Of a stretch of DNA of 64,000 nucleotides, positions 61,986 to 64,000 are shown piece by piece. The stretch comes from Nitrosopumilales archaeon (lineage in GTDB: Archaea; Thermoproteota; Nitrososphaeria; Nitrososphaerales; Nitrosopumilaceae). The stretch spans positions 32,305 through 96,304 of the forward strand of contig OMIR01000068.1 of assembly GCA_900299125.1 (NCBI GenBank). Direction: 5' to 3'. How positions within the stretch are numbered: the first letter of the stretch is position 1; every line of letters begins with the position of its first letter. The notes below the pieces were generated by a model. That model searched no databases and was not told where the DNA came from. It saw only the letters and a list, made by a program, of their open reading frames with translations. The position numbers were made by a program, and so were the translations under genes.

Positions 61986-64000
61986 TTGAGATATTCTTGT
62001 CCCAAGTGTGAATTTGGCATTACAATTCAAAAAACGTTTAATAAAAAATTCATGATTATTTGTTCGAAATGTGGATTAGAAGACATTGTAGATTATGTAA
62101 AAAATATTGATGAAGTTTATTTGGAGTTTTTAGCTAGATTTGATTCTGGGCAAACTCCGGACAAAAAGGAAATGAATTTGCAATTAAAAGAGGAGGGCAT
62201 TATTCGAGACAAAAAGGAAATCGAATTAATGATAGGGAGTGCTTCTCCAGATATAATTACCCGCGAGGTACTTTTTTCTAAAAACGACTATGTTTCGTAT
62301 TACAAGACAATCAAAGAGCCAGAACCTGAATTAGGTTTACCGGTGGATGAAATGGGGTTATCTGAAAACATTACAAAGTATCTTCAAGGAAAAAAAATTA
62401 CAAATTTTTATAAATTCCAAGAGGAATCAATACTCGAAGTAATTTCTGGAAATAATATAATCATCACAGCACCTACTGCTTCTGGCAAGACAGAGGCATT
62501 TACCATACCAGTCATACATAAAATTACAAAAGAAGGTAAATCAGGTATTGTTTCTGCAGTATTTGTATATCCAACAAAAGCACTATCACGTGATCAGTTA
62601 CCAAAAATTAGAGAAATTGCATCAAAAGTCGGCATATCTGTAGCAGTATTCGATGGAGATACAAAACAAAAAGAGCGGATTGAAATTCTGAATGATCCGC
62701 CAAATATCATTGTGACGAATTTCGACGTATTACATTATCACATGATGTATAGAACAAAGTTTGCCGCGCTTTTATCAACCATAAAGTTTCTTATCGTTGA
62801 TGAAGCGCATGTTTATTCAGGAATCTTTGGTTCCAATGTCCATTATATCATAAAGCGATTAAAACGAATATGTAAAAAAATCCAGTTCGTAGCAGCGTCT
62901 GCCACATTGGATAATGCTCTAGATTTTTGTCAGCAACTTTTTGGTGAAAAAATGCATCTAGTTACAGGTTCAGGCAAAAAGGGAGAAACAGATTTTGTTA
63001 TGATCTTTCCATCACTTCGAACTCAGCGTGCACTTACTATAGATCTGCTAGATAAACTGGTGAAAAAAAAACACAAAACAATGGTTTTCTCAAATTCACA
63101 TCTGAATGCCGAGCTAGTAGCGATGCAAGCAAAAAAGAAAAAAATTGACATTCGAGTTCATCGTGCTGGCTTAATGTCAAAGTACAGAAATTTTGTTGAA
63201 ACATCTTTCAAAGAGGACAAGATAATTTCAATATCATGTACCCCGACACTTGAGCTTGGCATAGATGTAGGCAATGTTGATGGTGTCATTTCTTCTACCA
63301 TTCCAGTTAATAGACTCATGCAAAGAATAGGAAGAGCCGCAAGAAAAGGTCAGCGTGGATTTGCATTTTTGGCGCTAGGAAATGACCCAATATCTCAATA
63401 CTACAAAAATCATCCAGATAATTATTTTGAAGATGTGGAAAAGACCTACATAGATACCAAAAACCCATTTGTCGAAGAATTTCACGTATTAGCCATGGCA
63501 TGCGATAAACCAATCGTAAAACATGAATTAACTGAGCACTCTGAGATCATACAAGAACATATTGAATTGGGAAAACTGTTTTTACAAGATAATCGATATG
63601 TACCAAATTATGAAGTCATCAAAAACACATTAGAAGAATACTCGATTAGAGGAATTGGCAGGTCAATAGATATTTTCTATAATGAAAAGAAGGTTGGTGA
63701 GCGAGTTTTACCATTGGCACTCGAGGAATTACACGAGTCTGCAATATATTTTCTGGCAGGAACTAGATACAAAGTAAAGGAATTCGATTATCCTCAAAAA
63801 CAATTCGCCAAGATTACATCATTACCTCATGACTATCCATATTACACAAAATCACTAACCGAGGAATGGCCTACCATAGAGACGATTTTAGAAAAAAGAA
63901 GGGCTTTCGGTATAGAAGTATATTTTTGTAAATTGCACATTCAAAAAAAGGTCTTTGGCTATGTCAACATTGAACTAGGACAAGAAATTACCCAGGGGCA
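61986..64000 (+). CDS. SF2 helicase, MrfA/Hrq1-like, with N-terminal zinc ribbon (partial)
   Basis: The open frame runs to the window edge: at least 671 residues. N-terminal CPKC and CSKC pairs make a zinc ribbon (residues about 5-35). Helicase motifs follow: APTASGKT (162-169), PTKALSRDQ, DEAH (272-275), SASATLD-like ASATLDN, TPTLELGIDVGNVDG and QRIGRAARKGQ. The layout GIFGSNVHYIIKRLKRIC and NRLMQRIGRAARKG is that of the YprA/MrfA/Hrq1 group, known for DNA repair. The start is TTG 61986; an ATG at 62052 is inside the zinc site. No ATG lies upstream in frame. Confidence 0.85.
   Translation, partial: MRYSCPKCEFGITIQKTFNKKFMIICSKCGLEDIVDYVKNIDEVYLEFLARFDSGQTPDKKEMNLQLKEEGIIRDKKEIELMIGSASPDIITREVLFSKNDYVSYYKTIKEPEPELGLPVDEMGLSENITKYLQGKKITNFYKFQEESILEVISGNNIIITAPTASGKTEAFTIPVIHKITKEGKSGIVSAVFVYPTKALSRDQLPKIREIASKVGISVAVFDGDTKQKERIEILNDPPNIIVTNFDVLHYHMMYRTKFAALLSTIKFLIVDEAHVYSGIFGSNVHYIIKRLKRICKKIQFVAASATLDNALDFCQQLFGEKMHLVTGSGKKGETDFVMIFPSLRTQRALTIDLLDKLVKKKHKTMVFSNSHLNAELVAMQAKKKKIDIRVHRAGLMSKYRNFVETSFKEDKIISISCTPTLELGIDVGNVDGVISSTIPVNRLMQRIGRAARKGQRGFAFLALGNDPISQYYKNHPDNYFEDVEKTYIDTKNPFVEEFHVLAMACDKPIVKHELTEHSEIIQEHIELGKLFLQDNRYVPNYEVIKNTLEEYSIRGIGRSIDIFYNEKKVGERVLPLALEELHESAIYFLAGTRYKVKEFDYPQKQFAKITSLPHDYPYYTKSLTEEWPTIETILEKRRAFGIEVYFCKLHIQKKVFGYVNIELGQEITQG

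Noticed and set aside
1..64000. CRISPR arrays, insertion sequences, integrated elements
   Set aside because: I saw no direct repeat arrays, transposase genes, integrases or composition breaks on reading through.

Overview
The window looks like a chromosomal segment of an ammonia-oxidising archaeon of the Nitrososphaerota (Thaumarchaeota), most likely the AT-rich group I.1a Nitrosopumilus-like lineage. The evidence is a two-domain copper nitrite reductase of the thaumarchaeal type, the ADP-forming 3-hydroxypropionyl-CoA synthetase next to its dehydratase (thaumarchaeal HP/HB carbon fixation), a degenerate FtsZ-like protein, membrane-anchored cupredoxins, LysW-dependent amino-acid synthesis and archaeal information-processing genes (Rpo7, Spt4, DnaG, L15e, L31e, L39e, NurA/HerA/Mre11/Rad50, proteasome alpha). 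I saw no tRNA, rRNA, CRISPR array or insertion sequence. Coding density is very high: no gap between genes exceeds about 270 bases.

Layout. 1-3.4 kb: end of an acidic protein, heme O synthase, a double cupredoxin membrane protein, a JAMM protease and two small proteins. 3.4-8.1 kb (minus): K+-independent membrane pyrophosphatase, SprT-like metalloprotease, soluble pyrophosphatase, GTP-dependent dephospho-CoA kinase and Mrp ATPase. 8.4-9.2 kb: rpo7-spt4. 9.3-11.9 kb: the de novo NAD set nadC, nadA, nadX. 12-18.8 kb: the DNA end-resection set nurA, herA, mre11, rad50, with an unknown gene on the opposite strand between nurA and herA. 18.8-23.8 kb: HEAT-repeat protein, thioredoxin-fold protein, L15e, three secreted or membrane proteins of unknown role and serA. 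23.9-29.6 kb: nirK diverging from fumC and a tRNA methylthiotransferase, then the FtsZ-like gene and L39e-L31e. 29.7-34.6 kb: Nudix hydrolase, MetF-like protein and a methionine synthase split in two genes.

34.6-38.3 kb: an MFS carrier and a nitrate/sulfonate/taurine-type ABC importer. 38.4-49.6 kb: a lysine plus arginine cluster built on the LysW carrier: argG-lysW-lysX(argX), then lysY-lysZ-lysJ-lrp, then homocitrate synthase-lysW-lysX-lysK, then dphB and ribL. Two carriers and two ligases flank one shared set of downstream enzymes. 49.6-57.5 kb (minus): riboflavin kinase, DnaG, an A-type Fe-S carrier, the HP/HB dehydratase and CoA synthetase, a glutamine amidotransferase-like protein, a membrane protein and glutamate dehydrogenase. 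57.7-64 kb: proteasome alpha, a methyltransferase, an MFS carrier, TatA, an orphan DNA methyltransferase, a small basic protein and an SF2 helicase cut by the window edge.

Expression signals. Several promoters have a TATA-like box 25-31 bases before the start codon, which implies leaderless transcripts and decides some starts (nirK, mrp, rpo7, lysY). TTG and GTG starts are common. Six of the convergent gene pairs overlap by exactly four bases, sharing one bidirectional stop tetranucleotide.
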